A DNA stretch of 64,000 nt from Lientehia hominis (GTDB taxonomy: Bacteria; Bacillota; Clostridia; Lachnospirales; Lachnospiraceae): the NCBI RefSeq assembly GCF_021044755.1, contig NZ_JAJNOR010000010.1, forward strand, positions 1 through 64,000, written 5' to 3'. Of the stretch, positions 8,034 to 17,379 are shown piece by piece. The notes under the pieces are model-generated. The model did not search any database. It saw nothing but the letters and a program-made list of their open reading frames with translations, and had not been told where the DNA came from. The translations under genes and the position numbers were made by a program. Positions within the stretch are counted from its first letter, which is position 1; every line of letters starts with the position of its first letter.

Positions 8034-9968
8034 TCATATCCGTTCCAGCTCCAGAACCGGCTCTGACCGTTTCCCGGTCACGGACAGATTCGGCGCCACC
8101 GTCTGATATTCGTCTGTATTCGTCACGATAACAGGAGTGGTCAGATCATATCCAGCCTTCCGAATCTTTTCCAGTTCGAAGGTCAGAAGCACCTGTCCGG
8201 TCTTCACTTCGTCCCCCTCAGACACATGGGTCTCAAAATACGTTCCGTTCAGCTCAACGGTATTGATGCCCACATGGATCAGAAGCTCTGCGCCGCCTTT
8301 TCCGGTCAGTCCGATCGCGTGACCGGTATCATAGACGGTTTCGACCGTTCCGTCAAAGGGCGCAGTCACTGTACCTTCCTCCGGATGAACGGCAAAGCCT
8401 TTCCCCAGGACCTCCGCCGCGAATGTCTCATCCGGCACTTCCTTCATGGAAATTACCTTTCCCGACAAAGGGCTGTATACGATTTCCTTTTCTGGGCCGG
8501 CCTCTTTACCACCCGTTTTCTGTACCTCTCCATCTGAAGCCTCTGAAATCTCCTCCGCAGCTTCTCCTGCTGCGGTCGTTTTACTTTCCCGCACCGTCTC
8601 TGGTTTCGGTTCCTTATATAACATCCAGGAGATACCGAAAGCCACCGCAAAGGAAACCGCCATGACAAGAGTATAAGGAATCACATATTCAGTGGTGATC
8701 AGATAGCCGAATATACCGGTGATCCCGTAAGCAGACGCGCCGATTCCGGTGATCCCCGCTACCAGCGCCCCGCAGAAACCGCCGATACAGCCCGCCGCAA
8801 AGCATTTGGTGTAGCGCAGGTTAATTCCGAAGATAGCCGGCTCTGTGATTCCCATAAACGCGGATAAGGAAGACGGAAATGCCGTCGATTTCAGCTTTTT
8901 ATTTTTCGTCTTCACAGCAAGAGCAAGAGCCGCCGCGCCCTGCGCCACATTGGCCGCTGTGGCAATGGGCATCCAGGTGTTTAGATTGTTGGCGCTCAGG
9001 AGCCCAGCTTCCAGAGCATTATACATATGATGGACGCCGGCCACTACCGTCGGCGCGTAGACAGCTCCGGCCAAAGCCGACCCGATGCCGAAAGGAAGCG
9101 TGATCAGATACTGCACACCGCTTAAGACTCCCGTTTCGATCCAGGAAAACACCGGCCCAAATATAGTGAGCGTGACATACCCGGTCACCAGGACCGTAAC
9201 CAAAGGCGTCACAAAAAGGTCTATAATCTCCGGTACAATCTTATGGAGCTTCTTTTCGAGCTTGCTCATAAACCATACGGCGATCACGACCGGAATCACA
9301 TGTCCCTGATATCCTACCAAACGGATATCATAAAGTCCAAACCAGGCAGCAGCCGTAGGAATCGTTTCGGCGGAAGCTACAGACCAGGCGTTTAAAAGAT
9401 CCGTGTGGATCATGATCATACCGATCACAGCCCCCAGATAAATATTTCCGCCAAAGGTCTTGGCTGCACTTATCCCAATTAAAATGGGCAGAAATACAAA
9501 AGCCGCGTTGCTGAACAGGTGGATAATGGTATAAGTGCCTGACTGTGCCATCGCCGGAAATATTTTACTGAGTCCTTCCAACAGCCCCATGAGAAGACCG
9601 CTGGCGACGATAGCTGGAATAATGGGCACAAATACATCCCCAAGGGTCTTGATCATCCGTTTCCAGGGGTTCTGTCTGGCGGAAGCCGCCTGTTTCACTT
9701 CTTCTTTGCTGGCGCCGGAAATGCCGGCGATGGAGATGAATTCTTCAAACACCTTATTGACTGTGCCCGTACCGAAAATGACCTGGAGCTGTCCGGAGGA
9801 AAAAAACACCCCTTTCACTCCTTCTATATTTTCGATGGCTTCTTTGTCACATTTTCCATTATCTGCTATGACTAGACGCAGCCTTGTAGCACAATGGGCC
9901 GCTGATACAATATTATCCTTACCGCCGATTCCGTCATAGACACCCTGCGCCGCTTTTCTGTAATCCAT
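8034..9968 (-). CDS. scrA: Sucrose-type PTS transporter subunit EIIBCA
   Basis: Membrane permease that imports and phosphorylates a beta-glucoside or sucrose-type sugar. 644 aa in the order EIIB (1-85, phospho-Cys in AAHCATRLRL), EIIC (about 105-450, multiple membrane helices, glucose/sucrose superfamily) and EIIA (about 490-640, phospho-His in LLIHVGINTVEL). The linker near 455-490 is Glu/Ala-rich. AGGGAGG precedes the ATG. Sucrose is inferred from adjacent scrB and scrR; trehalose and beta-glucoside transporters share this architecture. Upstream DNA has a promoter directly overlapped by a LacI-type operator. Confidence 0.9.
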   Translation of the reverse strand: MDYRKAAQGVYDGIGGKDNIVSAAHCATRLRLVIADNGKCDKEAIENIEGVKGVFFSSGQLQVIFGTGTVNKVFEEFISIAGISGASKEEVKQAASARQNPWKRMIKTLGDVFVPIIPAIVASGLLMGLLEGLSKIFPAMAQSGTYTIIHLFSNAAFVFLPILIGISAAKTFGGNIYLGAVIGMIMIHTDLLNAWSVASAETIPTAAAWFGLYDIRLVGYQGHVIPVVIAVWFMSKLEKKLHKIVPEIIDLFVTPLVTVLVTGYVTLTIFGPVFSWIETGVLSGVQYLITLPFGIGSALAGAVYAPTVVAGVHHMYNALEAGLLSANNLNTWMPIATAANVAQGAAALALAVKTKNKKLKSTAFPSSLSAFMGITEPAIFGINLRYTKCFAAGCIGGFCGALVAGITGIGASAYGITGIFGYLITTEYVIPYTLVMAVSFAVAFGISWMLYKEPKPETVRESKTTAAGEAAEEISEASDGEVQKTGGKEAGPEKEIVYSPLSGKVISMKEVPDETFAAEVLGKGFAVHPEEGTVTAPFDGTVETVYDTGHAIGLTGKGGAELLIHVGINTVELNGTYFETHVSEGDEVKTGQVLLTFELEKIRKAGYDLTTPVIVTNTDEYQTVAPNLSVTGKRSEPVLELERI

Positions 9969-10008
9969 AAAGACCTCCCTGTTTCTAAAGCCCGTATTTT
10001 CCCGTTAT

Positions 10009-10020
10009 CGTTCTCATATT
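10009..10020. promoter_or_regulatory. Possible half operator upstream of scrA
   Basis: CGTTCTCATATT repeats the right half of the palindrome at 10087-10106 and lies about 40 nt upstream of the scrA ATG. The left half is not conserved. It could be an auxiliary ScrR site, but this is weak. Confidence 0.35.
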
Positions 10021-10086
10021 CATTTCTGCATATAACCAGTTATATAAAATGTTTTTCAAATCAAATTCAATTTTTTAATCCTTCAT

Positions 10087-10106
10087 ATATGAGAACGTTC
10101 TCATAT
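10087..10106. promoter_or_regulatory. LacI-family operator (scr operator)
   Basis: ATATGAGAACGTTCTCATAT is a perfect 20-bp palindrome with the central CG typical of LacI-family operators. It lies between scrA and the scrR regulator gene and directly adjoins the -10 of the scrA promoter, so a bound repressor would block initiation. Binding by ScrR is inferred from position. Confidence 0.85.
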
Positions 10107-10133
10107 TTTAATATTATTGTAACACAGTGTCAC
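10105..10133 (-). promoter_or_regulatory. scrA promoter
   Basis: On the minus strand GTGACA (10133-10128), a 17-nt spacer and TAAAAT (10110-10105). The operator palindrome begins within the -10 hexamer. Confidence 0.7.
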
Positions 10134-10200
10134 TTTTTGTAAATCAATGTTTTTTACAAATTTTTTTCTTTTGAATTGTGCAGAATTGCCAAAGACAGGC

Positions 10201-10220
10201 GGCGCCGGCCATCCGGCGCC
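10201..10220 (-). terminator. Hairpin downstream of scrR
   Basis: GGCGCCGG (10201-10208) and CCGGCGCC (10213-10220) form a perfect GC-rich stem with a 4-nt loop, 20 nt past the scrR stop. There is no good U-tract on the minus strand, so termination may be weak. Confidence 0.45.
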
Positions 10221-10239
10221 GAAGAAATGACGCATGGAT

Positions 10240-11226
10240 TCATTTAGTACGGATCGAATCCTCTTCCACGATCTCAAAGCCCATTTTGATCTCCCGGCAG
10301 ACAGCCTCGCCGGACGTCAGATGTTCAATCAGCATATCCGCCGCCTCTATCCCGCTTCTTTTATAATAAAAGTGCACGGTAGTGAGCTTTGGAGTCAGCG
10401 CTTTTCCCATGGCTGTATCGCCGAAGCCTGCCAGCTGCACATCCTCTGGAATCCGTTTCCCTTTTTCTCTCAGAAGAGTTATGGCTCCGGCTGCGATGGT
10501 ATCCGTAGCGCAAAAGACCGTGTCAATATCCGGTGCCTCATGAAACAAGTCCTTTGCCTGCTCATAGGCAGCTTCCATACTGAAAGCCACTTCTCTGTGC
10601 CATTCCGGAGGACAGCTGCACTGATACTTTTTGAGCGCCTCTTCAAATCCTCTTTTCCGGCTGAGTCCGGCAGCCTCATCTTTCTGTGTGACGCCCAGAT
10701 ATCCGATTTTTGAAGCTGAAGGAAGCATTTTTTCCATGAGCTCCTTCGCCGCCCGGTAATCATCCTGATACACGCAGGAATATCCCGCCAGCCTCTGTCC
10801 CAATATGACCACCGGAACCTTGTACTCTCTTAAAAGCTCTTTATGCTTTTTCGTGAAGACGGTTCCGATCAGGATGACACCGTCCACCTGATTGTCTTTG
10901 AACAATGACAGATATTTTAATTCTTCCCGGATATCATTGCTGGTATTCGCCAGGATCATCATAAAACCTTTACGGTTCAGGGCTTCGCCGATCCCCGCCA
11001 CCATTCTGCCCACCGCATCGGAATTTATCTTCGGGATGATCACGCCGATGAGCTTTGTCCGCTTCGTTCTGAGCATTTGAGCCTGTGCGGATGGCTTATA
11101 TCCTGTCCGTTCTATAACCTCACGAATCCGATCTTTTTTCTCTCCACTGACATATCCGTCGTTCAGGTACCTGGAAACCGTCGCCCTGGAAACGCCTGCC
11201 AGCTCTGCAATTTCATTGATATTCAA
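10240..11226 (-). CDS. scrR: LacI-family transcriptional regulator of the sucrose genes
   Basis: 328-aa repressor. The helix-turn-helix and hinge occupy residues 1-60 (INEIAELAGVSRATVSRYLN, then YKPSAQAQMLRTKRT). A periplasmic-binding-like sensor domain follows. The start is TTG at 11226, preceded by AGGAGAG. It is upstream of and co-directional with scrA, and a perfect palindromic operator lies between them. Repression relieved by a sugar or sugar phosphate is the family pattern; the ligand cannot be read from sequence. Confidence 0.87.
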   Translation of the reverse strand: MNINEIAELAGVSRATVSRYLNDGYVSGEKKDRIREVIERTGYKPSAQAQMLRTKRTKLIGVIIPKINSDAVGRMVAGIGEALNRKGFMMILANTSNDIREELKYLSLFKDNQVDGVILIGTVFTKKHKELLREYKVPVVILGQRLAGYSCVYQDDYRAAKELMEKMLPSASKIGYLGVTQKDEAAGLSRKRGFEEALKKYQCSCPPEWHREVAFSMEAAYEQAKDLFHEAPDIDTVFCATDTIAAGAITLLREKGKRIPEDVQLAGFGDTAMGKALTPKLTTVHFYYKRSGIEAADMLIEHLTSGEAVCREIKMGFEIVEEDSIRTK

Positions 11227-11238
11227 GATTCTTCTCTC

Positions 11239-12888
11239 CTATCTTTCGTATATGATTCTTCCATCCTTTACCGTCGCGGTTATCCGGATATCCTTTATCT
11301 CCTCCGTGGAAGTCTCCAGAGGATTCTTCTCCAATACCACGAAATCTGCCCGCCTGCCAGGTTCAATGGCCCCTTTTGTCTCCTCTTCAAAAATCTGGTA
11401 TGCCCCGTGGACCGTTACGGCTTCCAGCGCTTCCAGGACAGATATTCTCTGATTCTCCCCCAGAACACGGCCTCCCTTTGTCCGCCTGTTCACCGCATTA
11501 TGAATGGAAAACAGAATATTTGGTTCCACCACAGGGGAATCCTGATGGAGGGTAAATGGGATTTCCTCTTCTTCCGCCCATCGCAGAGGGCTGATCACCG
11601 ATGCCCGCTCCGCTCCAAGAACCGAGCTGTAATGGTAATCGCCCCAGTAGTATACATGATCCAAAAAGAAGCTGGCCGTCATTCCCAGCTTCGCCATACG
11701 GGTCAGCTGCTCTCTTCTCACCGTCTGGCAGTGAATCACCACTGGCCGAAGGTTTTCATTCCCGCCGCCATCTTTCTTTGTAACCAAAAGGGCGTATTCA
11801 TAGCACCGCAGCATCTGTTCGATCGCTGCGTCTCCGTTGGCATGTACGTTGACCTGCCACCGGTTCCGGATACATTTTTCAAAGAACTCCCGAACGTCCT
11901 GTTCCTCCTGCACCGGCATCCCGCAGTAGTCCTCCGGCTGCCCCTCCGGCACAGTATGGTATGGCATGGAGAGCCAGGCGGTCTTTCCCTGGGGAGAGCC
12001 GTCCAGAAAAATTTTTGCCCCTCCCAGCCTGCAGTGGAATTCATAGGGGTTTTCAGCCGGATACTGTTTTGGCAGATATTCCTCCGCCGTCTCCGGCGCA
12101 AGGTAAATCACCACATCGCCGCAAATGGCGCCTGCTTTACCCGCAGCCTTCAGAAGCTCCAGCTCTCCCTTCCTCACCTTTCCATCCTGCATGGTGGTGA
12201 TTCCAAAGGAAGCATAATGATCCGACGCCTGTTCCAGCGCTTTCATGAGCTGAGAAGGGGACGGCCCTTTTACAACAGACGCCTTGGCGGGCGACAGGAA
12301 CGCTTCTTCTTTCAGCAGTCCCGAAGGATCCACTTCTCCGCCGGCAGGCACCTCGCAGCCCGGCTTGTCATAGCCATATAGCTCCATGGCTTTAGTATTT
12401 ACCGCGCAAAGATGACCGGATACATGGGTGATGGCAATGGGAATCTCCGTTGAGATCCGATCCAGCTCCTGTCTGGTCAGATGTCTCTCTCCCGGAAAAA
12501 CCGCGTTGTCATATCCCAGTCCCAAAAACCATTGGCCCGGCTCCAGGGTAATGGTGCGGAGAAACTTTTTTGCCTCTTCTATCAACTGCTCCGGTGTATT
12601 ACAGTTTCCGGAGGGAGAAGGCTTGGCGTTAAAGAGAATCATACTGTACGCTACGGCGCTCAAATGAGAATGCCCGTCGATGAAACCGGGCAGGATCGTG
12701 CCGTTTCCATAGTCAAACACCTCTGCCTCCGGTTCCTCTTTCCGGAGCGTATCAAAGCTCCCGACCTGCCTGATGACGCCGTCCTCCGTCAGGATCCCAT
12801 CGGGAAAAACAGCGTTCTTCTCTTCCCGGACAGACCTCCTCATATCTTCACTCATAGACAAAACATTCCCATGATAAATCTGCTTCAT
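11239..12888 (-). CDS. YtcJ-like metal-dependent amidohydrolase
   Basis: 549-aa member of the amidohydrolase_3 group (YtcJ type), whose members hydrolyse N-acyl or amide bonds; the substrate here is unknown. Metal-binding residues sit in GFIDGHSHL (about residue 70), VNVHANGD and VIHCQTV. The C-terminal part has the typical GAIEPGRRADFVVL. The chosen ATG at 12888 has AAAGGAGGAG just upstream; the frame extends 12 codons further without a ribosome site. The gene ends 12 nt upstream of scrR in the same direction, so it may be co-transcribed with the sucrose genes, but a functional link is not evident. Confidence 0.82.
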   Translation of the reverse strand: MKQIYHGNVLSMSEDMRRSVREEKNAVFPDGILTEDGVIRQVGSFDTLRKEEPEAEVFDYGNGTILPGFIDGHSHLSAVAYSMILFNAKPSPSGNCNTPEQLIEEAKKFLRTITLEPGQWFLGLGYDNAVFPGERHLTRQELDRISTEIPIAITHVSGHLCAVNTKAMELYGYDKPGCEVPAGGEVDPSGLLKEEAFLSPAKASVVKGPSPSQLMKALEQASDHYASFGITTMQDGKVRKGELELLKAAGKAGAICGDVVIYLAPETAEEYLPKQYPAENPYEFHCRLGGAKIFLDGSPQGKTAWLSMPYHTVPEGQPEDYCGMPVQEEQDVREFFEKCIRNRWQVNVHANGDAAIEQMLRCYEYALLVTKKDGGGNENLRPVVIHCQTVRREQLTRMAKLGMTASFFLDHVYYWGDYHYSSVLGAERASVISPLRWAEEEEIPFTLHQDSPVVEPNILFSIHNAVNRRTKGGRVLGENQRISVLEALEAVTVHGAYQIFEEETKGAIEPGRRADFVVLEKNPLETSTEEIKDIRITATVKDGRIIYER

Positions 12889-12972
12889 GCACTCCTCCTT
12901 TTCCCTGCGGATCATATCCTGCATCAGCTAAGGGTAGTATTGCCAAAAACACCAGGATTTTATCACACAAAG

Positions 12973-13009
12973 CAGCCGGGCAGGAAGCAATTTCTTCCTG
13001 CTCCGGCTG
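12973..13009 (-). terminator. Hairpin terminator after ABC exporter operon
   Basis: CAGCCGG (12973-12979) pairs with CCGGCTG (13003-13009), and CAGGAAG pairs with CTTCCTG inside it. It lies about 50 nt downstream of the exporter stop. The U-tract is poor, so efficiency is uncertain. Confidence 0.55.
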
Positions 13010-13057
13010 TCACACCTGATTTTATCATGTTTTTCCGTAAAACTCAAATCTTTGCCG

Positions 13058-15001
13058 CTATTCCAGTTCAAAGGCCCCTGTATACAGCTGGTAATACTTT
13101 CCCCGTTCTTCTATCAGCTGTTCGTGGCTTCCGCGTTCTATGACTCTTCCATGCTCCAGCACCAAAATCGCATTGGAATTCTTCACGGTGGAGAGGCGGT
13201 GGGCTATCACGAACACGGTCCGTCCTTTCATCAGGCTGTCCATGCCTCTTTGGACAATGGATTCTGTCCTGGTGTCGATACTGGAAGTAGCTTCATCCAG
13301 TATCATGACCGGCGGATCAGCCACTGCTGCCCGGGCGATGGAGAGCAGCTGCCTCTGTCCCTGGGAGAGATTGGCGCCGTTTCCTGTGATCATCGTATCG
13401 TATCCATCCGGCAGACGCTCTATGAAACCGTCGGCATTGGCCAGCTTCGCCGCTCTCCGTACCTCTTCATCGGAGGCGTCCAGCCTTCCATAACGGATGT
13501 TCTCCATGACCGTTCCTGTGAACAGATTCGTATCCTGAAGCACGATTCCGAGGGAGCGCCTTAAATCTGTCTTCCGTATCTTGTTGATGTTGATATTGTC
13601 ATACCGGATCTTTCCGTCATCGATGTCGTAGAACCGGTTGATCAGATTGGTGATCGTAGTTTTTCCGGCGCCGGTGGCACCTACAAAAGCAATCTTCTGA
13701 CCCGGCTTCGCGTAAAGGCTCACATTGTGAAGGACAATCTTATTCTCTTCATATCCGAAGTCCACATCGAAAAACCTCACGTCTCCGGTCAGCCTGGTGT
13801 AAGTGACTTCTCCCGTCTCATGGGGATGCTTCCAGGCCCATATGCCGCTTCGTTCCACGGTTTCTTCCACAAATTCCGCCGGTATCTGTTCCGGAAGCTC
13901 ATCGCCCCCGCCTGTCCCGGCTTCTCTCACCCTCCGGTATTCTTCCGGAGCACTTTCTTTTACCCGGATCCTGACCAGCGTCACATATCCGTCATCGCTC
14001 TCCGGTTCTTCATCAATGAGCCGGAATATCCGCTCCGCCCCTGCAAGTGCCATGATTATGGCATTTATCTGCATGGACATCTGATTGATGGGCATGGTGA
14101 AGCTTCGGGAGAGCTGAAGGAAGGAAGCGATCGCCCCCAAGGTCAGGCCGCCGATCCCGTTCACAGCCAGCAGACCGCCGAACACAGCCAGCAGAACATA
14201 CTGAAGGTTGCCCAGGTTCATTGTAATCGGGGCCAGGATATTAGCAAATGTATTGGCGCTGGACGCATTCCGGCACAGCTCATCGTTCTTTTTGTCGAAT
14301 TCCTCCTTGGCTTCATCTTCATGACAGAACACCTTGATGACCTTCTGTCCGCTCACCATCTCTTCGATATAGCCGTTGACATCTCCAAGAGATTTCTGCT
14401 GCCTTATGAAAAAAGAAGCACTTTTTCCCGCCACCTTTTTAGAAACCAGTATCAGGCAGGTGATAGTCATCAGAATGAATAAGGTCAGATAGATGCTTGT
14501 GTACAGCATGGCACAGAAAACCATGACAATAGTCATACACGAAGACAAAAGCTGTGGGAAGCTCTGAGATACCATCTGCCTCAGCGTATCGATATCGTTG
14601 GTATAATGGCTCATCACATCCCCGAAGGTATGGGTGTCAAAATACCGGACAGGCAGCGTCTGCATATGGGCGAACATTTTATCCCGGATGCGTTTCTGGA
14701 CCCCCTGGGAGATTCCAGCCATCAGCCAGTTATAAAAGAAGGTGGACACCACACCCGCCGCATATATAAAAGCCATGGTCAGAATGGCCCGCACCAGTCC
14801 GTCAAAGACAGGCGCTGCCTCCAGAAGCAGCGGTTCAATATAATTGTCGATCAGAATCTGTAAAAACAGAGAGCCTGCCACATTTGCCATCGTGCTCAGG
14901 AAGATACAGATCAGAACCAGCGCGAATTGAATCTTATTCTGTCCCGCGATATAGCCGAACAGCCGTTTCGCAGTCTTCACATTCAGCTTATTGTTATTCA
15001 T
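13058..15001 (-). CDS. Heterodimeric ABC exporter, subunit with consensus catalytic Glu
   Basis: 647-aa half-transporter: six-helix membrane domain (about 20-320), then an ATPase domain. Walker A GATGAGKT, signature LSQGQRQLL (degenerate, Q for the second G), Walker B VMILDEATS with the catalytic Glu. This matches the TM288/BmrD-type partner of asymmetric Firmicutes exporters. An insertion of about 60 residues lies between the membrane and ATPase domains. The ATG overlaps the stop of the partner gene by 8 bp, and its GGAGGG ribosome site lies inside that gene. Substrate not known; multidrug or lipid export is typical. Confidence 0.88.
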   Translation of the reverse strand: MNNNKLNVKTAKRLFGYIAGQNKIQFALVLICIFLSTMANVAGSLFLQILIDNYIEPLLLEAAPVFDGLVRAILTMAFIYAAGVVSTFFYNWLMAGISQGVQKRIRDKMFAHMQTLPVRYFDTHTFGDVMSHYTNDIDTLRQMVSQSFPQLLSSCMTIVMVFCAMLYTSIYLTLFILMTITCLILVSKKVAGKSASFFIRQQKSLGDVNGYIEEMVSGQKVIKVFCHEDEAKEEFDKKNDELCRNASSANTFANILAPITMNLGNLQYVLLAVFGGLLAVNGIGGLTLGAIASFLQLSRSFTMPINQMSMQINAIIMALAGAERIFRLIDEEPESDDGYVTLVRIRVKESAPEEYRRVREAGTGGGDELPEQIPAEFVEETVERSGIWAWKHPHETGEVTYTRLTGDVRFFDVDFGYEENKIVLHNVSLYAKPGQKIAFVGATGAGKTTITNLINRFYDIDDGKIRYDNININKIRKTDLRRSLGIVLQDTNLFTGTVMENIRYGRLDASDEEVRRAAKLANADGFIERLPDGYDTMITGNGANLSQGQRQLLSIARAAVADPPVMILDEATSSIDTRTESIVQRGMDSLMKGRTVFVIAHRLSTVKNSNAILVLEHGRVIERGSHEQLIEERGKYYQLYTGAFELE

Positions 15002-16742
15002 CGCCGCTCCCTCCTTTCACCTGAGATTCATATACTTCTCGGTAAATATTATCTTTCTCTATCAGTTCCTCATGAGTACCGAATCCATGGACCGTTCCTC
15101 CGTCCATGACTATGATCTTGTCGGCATCTTCTACGGAAGAAATCCTCTGGGCAATAATGAACTTCGTTGTGTCCGGAATCTCTTCCCGGAAAGCCTTTCG
15201 GATGAGGGCATCGGTCTTTGTATCCACCGCGCTGGTGGAGTCATCCAGAATCAATATCTTTGGCTTTTTGAGAAGGGCCCGGGCAATGCACAGTCTCTGT
15301 CTCTGTCCGCCGGAGACGTTGGAGCCTCCCTGCTCGATATAAGTGTCATAGCCGTCAGGAAATTCCCGTATAAAATCGTCGGCCTGGGCCAGTCTGCAGG
15401 CATGGATGACTTCCTCATCCGACGCTTCTGGATTCCCCCAACGGAGGTTTTCTTTTATGGTACCGGAAAACAATACGTTTTTCTGGAGCACCATCGCCAC
15501 TTCATTTCGCAGGGTCTCAATGTCATACTCCCTCACGTCGCGGCCTCCCACTTCCACAGAACCGATGGTCGCATCATAAAGCCGGGGGATTAATTGGACC
15601 AGAGAGCTCTTAGCCGACCCGGTCCCTCCGATGATGCCTACCGTCTCTCCAGAACGGATCTCCAAATTTATATCCTTCAGGCAGAGCTTTGCCGGATCTT
15701 TCGTATAGCTGAAGGACACTCCCCTAAAAGAGACTGCTCCATTTTCCATTTCCGTAAGAGCCGGGTTCGGATTTTGAAGGTCACTCTCCTCATCCAGGAT
15801 CTCCACGATACGCTCGGCCGAAGCCTTGGATATAATCATCATGACAAAGAAATTGGACAGCATCATCAGACTCATCAATATCTGCATAGCATATGAGATC
15901 AGGCTCATCAGCTGTCCTGTCGTCATTCCCCCGGCCATCCCGCGGCTTCCCACTATCATGCGGGCTCCCATCCAGGACAGCAGCAGCATACAAGTATAAA
16001 CGCTTATCTGCATAAGTGGCATATTAAAGGCCACAATGCGTTCTGCCTTCGTAAAATCCTTATAAATACTGCAGGACACTTCCCCAAATTTCTCCTGCTC
16101 ATGTTCTTCCCGCACAAAAGATTTGACCACGCGGATGCCGTGAAGATTTTCCTGTACCACTGTATTCAGCTTGTCATAGGTCCGGAAGGTCCGTTCGAAC
16201 AGCGGATGGGCGTATTTTACGATGACAAAGAGCCCCGCCCCCAAAAACGGAATGATACACACATAGATCATGGTCAGCTTAGGGCTGATCCCAAAGGCCA
16301 TGAACAGGGCAAAGACGAGGAGGATCGGACTCCTCACCGCCATACGGATCATCATCTGAAAAGCATTCTGTACATTGGTCACATCCGTTGTCAGTCTCGT
16401 GACGATACTGGCGGTGGAAAATTTATCAATATTAGCAAAAGAATATTCCTGCACCTTATAATACATATCATGGCGCAGGTTCCTGGCAAAACCGGCTGAG
16501 GCTCTGGCGGCATGCCTGCCGGCCAGCGCTCCGAAGGTCAGAGAAGCCACACAGCAGATTACCAGCAGGCCCCCAATCTGTAAGATGGAGCTTATGCTTC
16601 CCTTATCGATGCCGTTATCTATAAGCCTGGCCATCAGAAGCGGGATGACTACTTCCAGCGCTCCCTCTCCCACAATAAATGTCGGGGCCAGGATAGAATC
16701 CTTCTTATATTGTCTGATACATTTCGCAAGTCGTTTTATCAT
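14994..16742 (-). CDS. Heterodimeric ABC exporter, subunit with degenerate ATP site
   Basis: 582-aa half-transporter with six membrane helices and an ATPase domain. Walker A is GGTGSAKSS and the signature VSGGQRQRL is intact, but Walker B reads LILDDSTS, with Asp in place of the catalytic Glu. This is the signature of the TM287/BmrC-type partner that carries the non-hydrolytic site. First gene of the exporter pair, 21 nt downstream of the MarR gene, giving a marR-abcA-abcB operon behind one promoter with an operator. Confidence 0.88.
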   Translation of the reverse strand: MIKRLAKCIRQYKKDSILAPTFIVGEGALEVVIPLLMARLIDNGIDKGSISSILQIGGLLVICCVASLTFGALAGRHAARASAGFARNLRHDMYYKVQEYSFANIDKFSTASIVTRLTTDVTNVQNAFQMMIRMAVRSPILLVFALFMAFGISPKLTMIYVCIIPFLGAGLFVIVKYAHPLFERTFRTYDKLNTVVQENLHGIRVVKSFVREEHEQEKFGEVSCSIYKDFTKAERIVAFNMPLMQISVYTCMLLLSWMGARMIVGSRGMAGGMTTGQLMSLISYAMQILMSLMMLSNFFVMMIISKASAERIVEILDEESDLQNPNPALTEMENGAVSFRGVSFSYTKDPAKLCLKDINLEIRSGETVGIIGGTGSAKSSLVQLIPRLYDATIGSVEVGGRDVREYDIETLRNEVAMVLQKNVLFSGTIKENLRWGNPEASDEEVIHACRLAQADDFIREFPDGYDTYIEQGGSNVSGGQRQRLCIARALLKKPKILILDDSTSAVDTKTDALIRKAFREEIPDTTKFIIAQRISSVEDADKIIVMDGGTVHGFGTHEELIEKDNIYREVYESQVKGGSGDE

Positions 16743-16763
16743 TCTGTCTCCCTCATTTCCTGT

Positions 16764-17246
16764 TTATTCTTTCTTTTCCGACCTCTCGGCGCTGCTTAGA
16801 TTCCTCTGCACCTTATCCAGCACCTGCAGGAGAAGCCGGATTTCTTCCTCAGACAGACCCTTTGATATCTGCCTTTCCACCTCATCGATTTCTCTGGAAA
16901 TAGATTCATGGATGGATACCGCTTTCTCCGTCATTACGATACGCTTAAGCCTTGCGTCATAATCCACCGGCTCCCGATAGATCAGCCCGTTTTTTTCCAT
17001 CAGCTGCAGCAGTCCCGTAGCAGATGAGCGCCGGATATCAAACCGTTTTTCGATGTCCCTTTGGAACATGTCCTCATCCTTATGCTCATAAAGATACCGA
17101 AGGATCCAGCCATGAGTCCCTGTCACCTGCTTCGCGTACTTGACTGACGCGGTATTCCCGATATGCCGGTTCACCAGTTTCGCGGCCTGCTTTATTTCAA
17201 ACCCGATATGTTCCATCCTCCACCGCTCTTCCTTATCACTCTTCAT
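16764..17246 (-). CDS. MarR-family regulator of the ABC exporter operon
   Basis: 160-aa winged-helix regulator. The DNA-binding region spans about residues 55-110 (MFQRDIEKRFDIRRSSATGL, then the wing DYDARLKRIVMTEKA), flanked by dimerisation helices. GAGGAAAA lies upstream of the ATG. First gene of the operon with the two ABC subunits. A palindrome overlapping its promoter suggests autorepression relieved by an exporter substrate, as is common for MarR proteins linked to efflux. Confidence 0.88.
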   Translation of the reverse strand: MKSDKEERWRMEHIGFEIKQAAKLVNRHIGNTASVKYAKQVTGTHGWILRYLYEHKDEDMFQRDIEKRFDIRRSSATGLLQLMEKNGLIYREPVDYDARLKRIVMTEKAVSIHESISREIDEVERQISKGLSEEEIRLLLQVLDKVQRNLSSAERSEKKE

Positions 17247-17299
17247 TTATGTTTTCCTCTTCTATCATATGCCGGATCCTCCCAGTAGTTCTGTGCCTA

Positions 17300-17346
17300 A
17301 TTGTTCTGTTCCGAACAATATTAGCATACACTTTTTTTATTGTCAA
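17300..17346 (-). promoter_or_regulatory. Promoter and MarR operator of exporter operon
   Basis: On the minus strand TTGACA (17346-17341), a 17-nt spacer and TAATAT (17323-17318). ATTGTTC (17300-17306) and GAACAAT (17313-17319) form a 7-bp inverted repeat with a 6-nt spacer that overlaps the end of the -10. This is the size and place expected for a MarR operator. Confidence 0.8.
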
Positions 17347-17379
17347 TCCCTGTTTATTATTTCTTCCTCTATTTTTCTG

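Noticed and set aside
11077..12381. A 434-codon open frame antisense to the amidohydrolase gene
   Set aside because: It overlaps a gene with clear motifs on the other strand and has no domain of its own; codon bias explains it.
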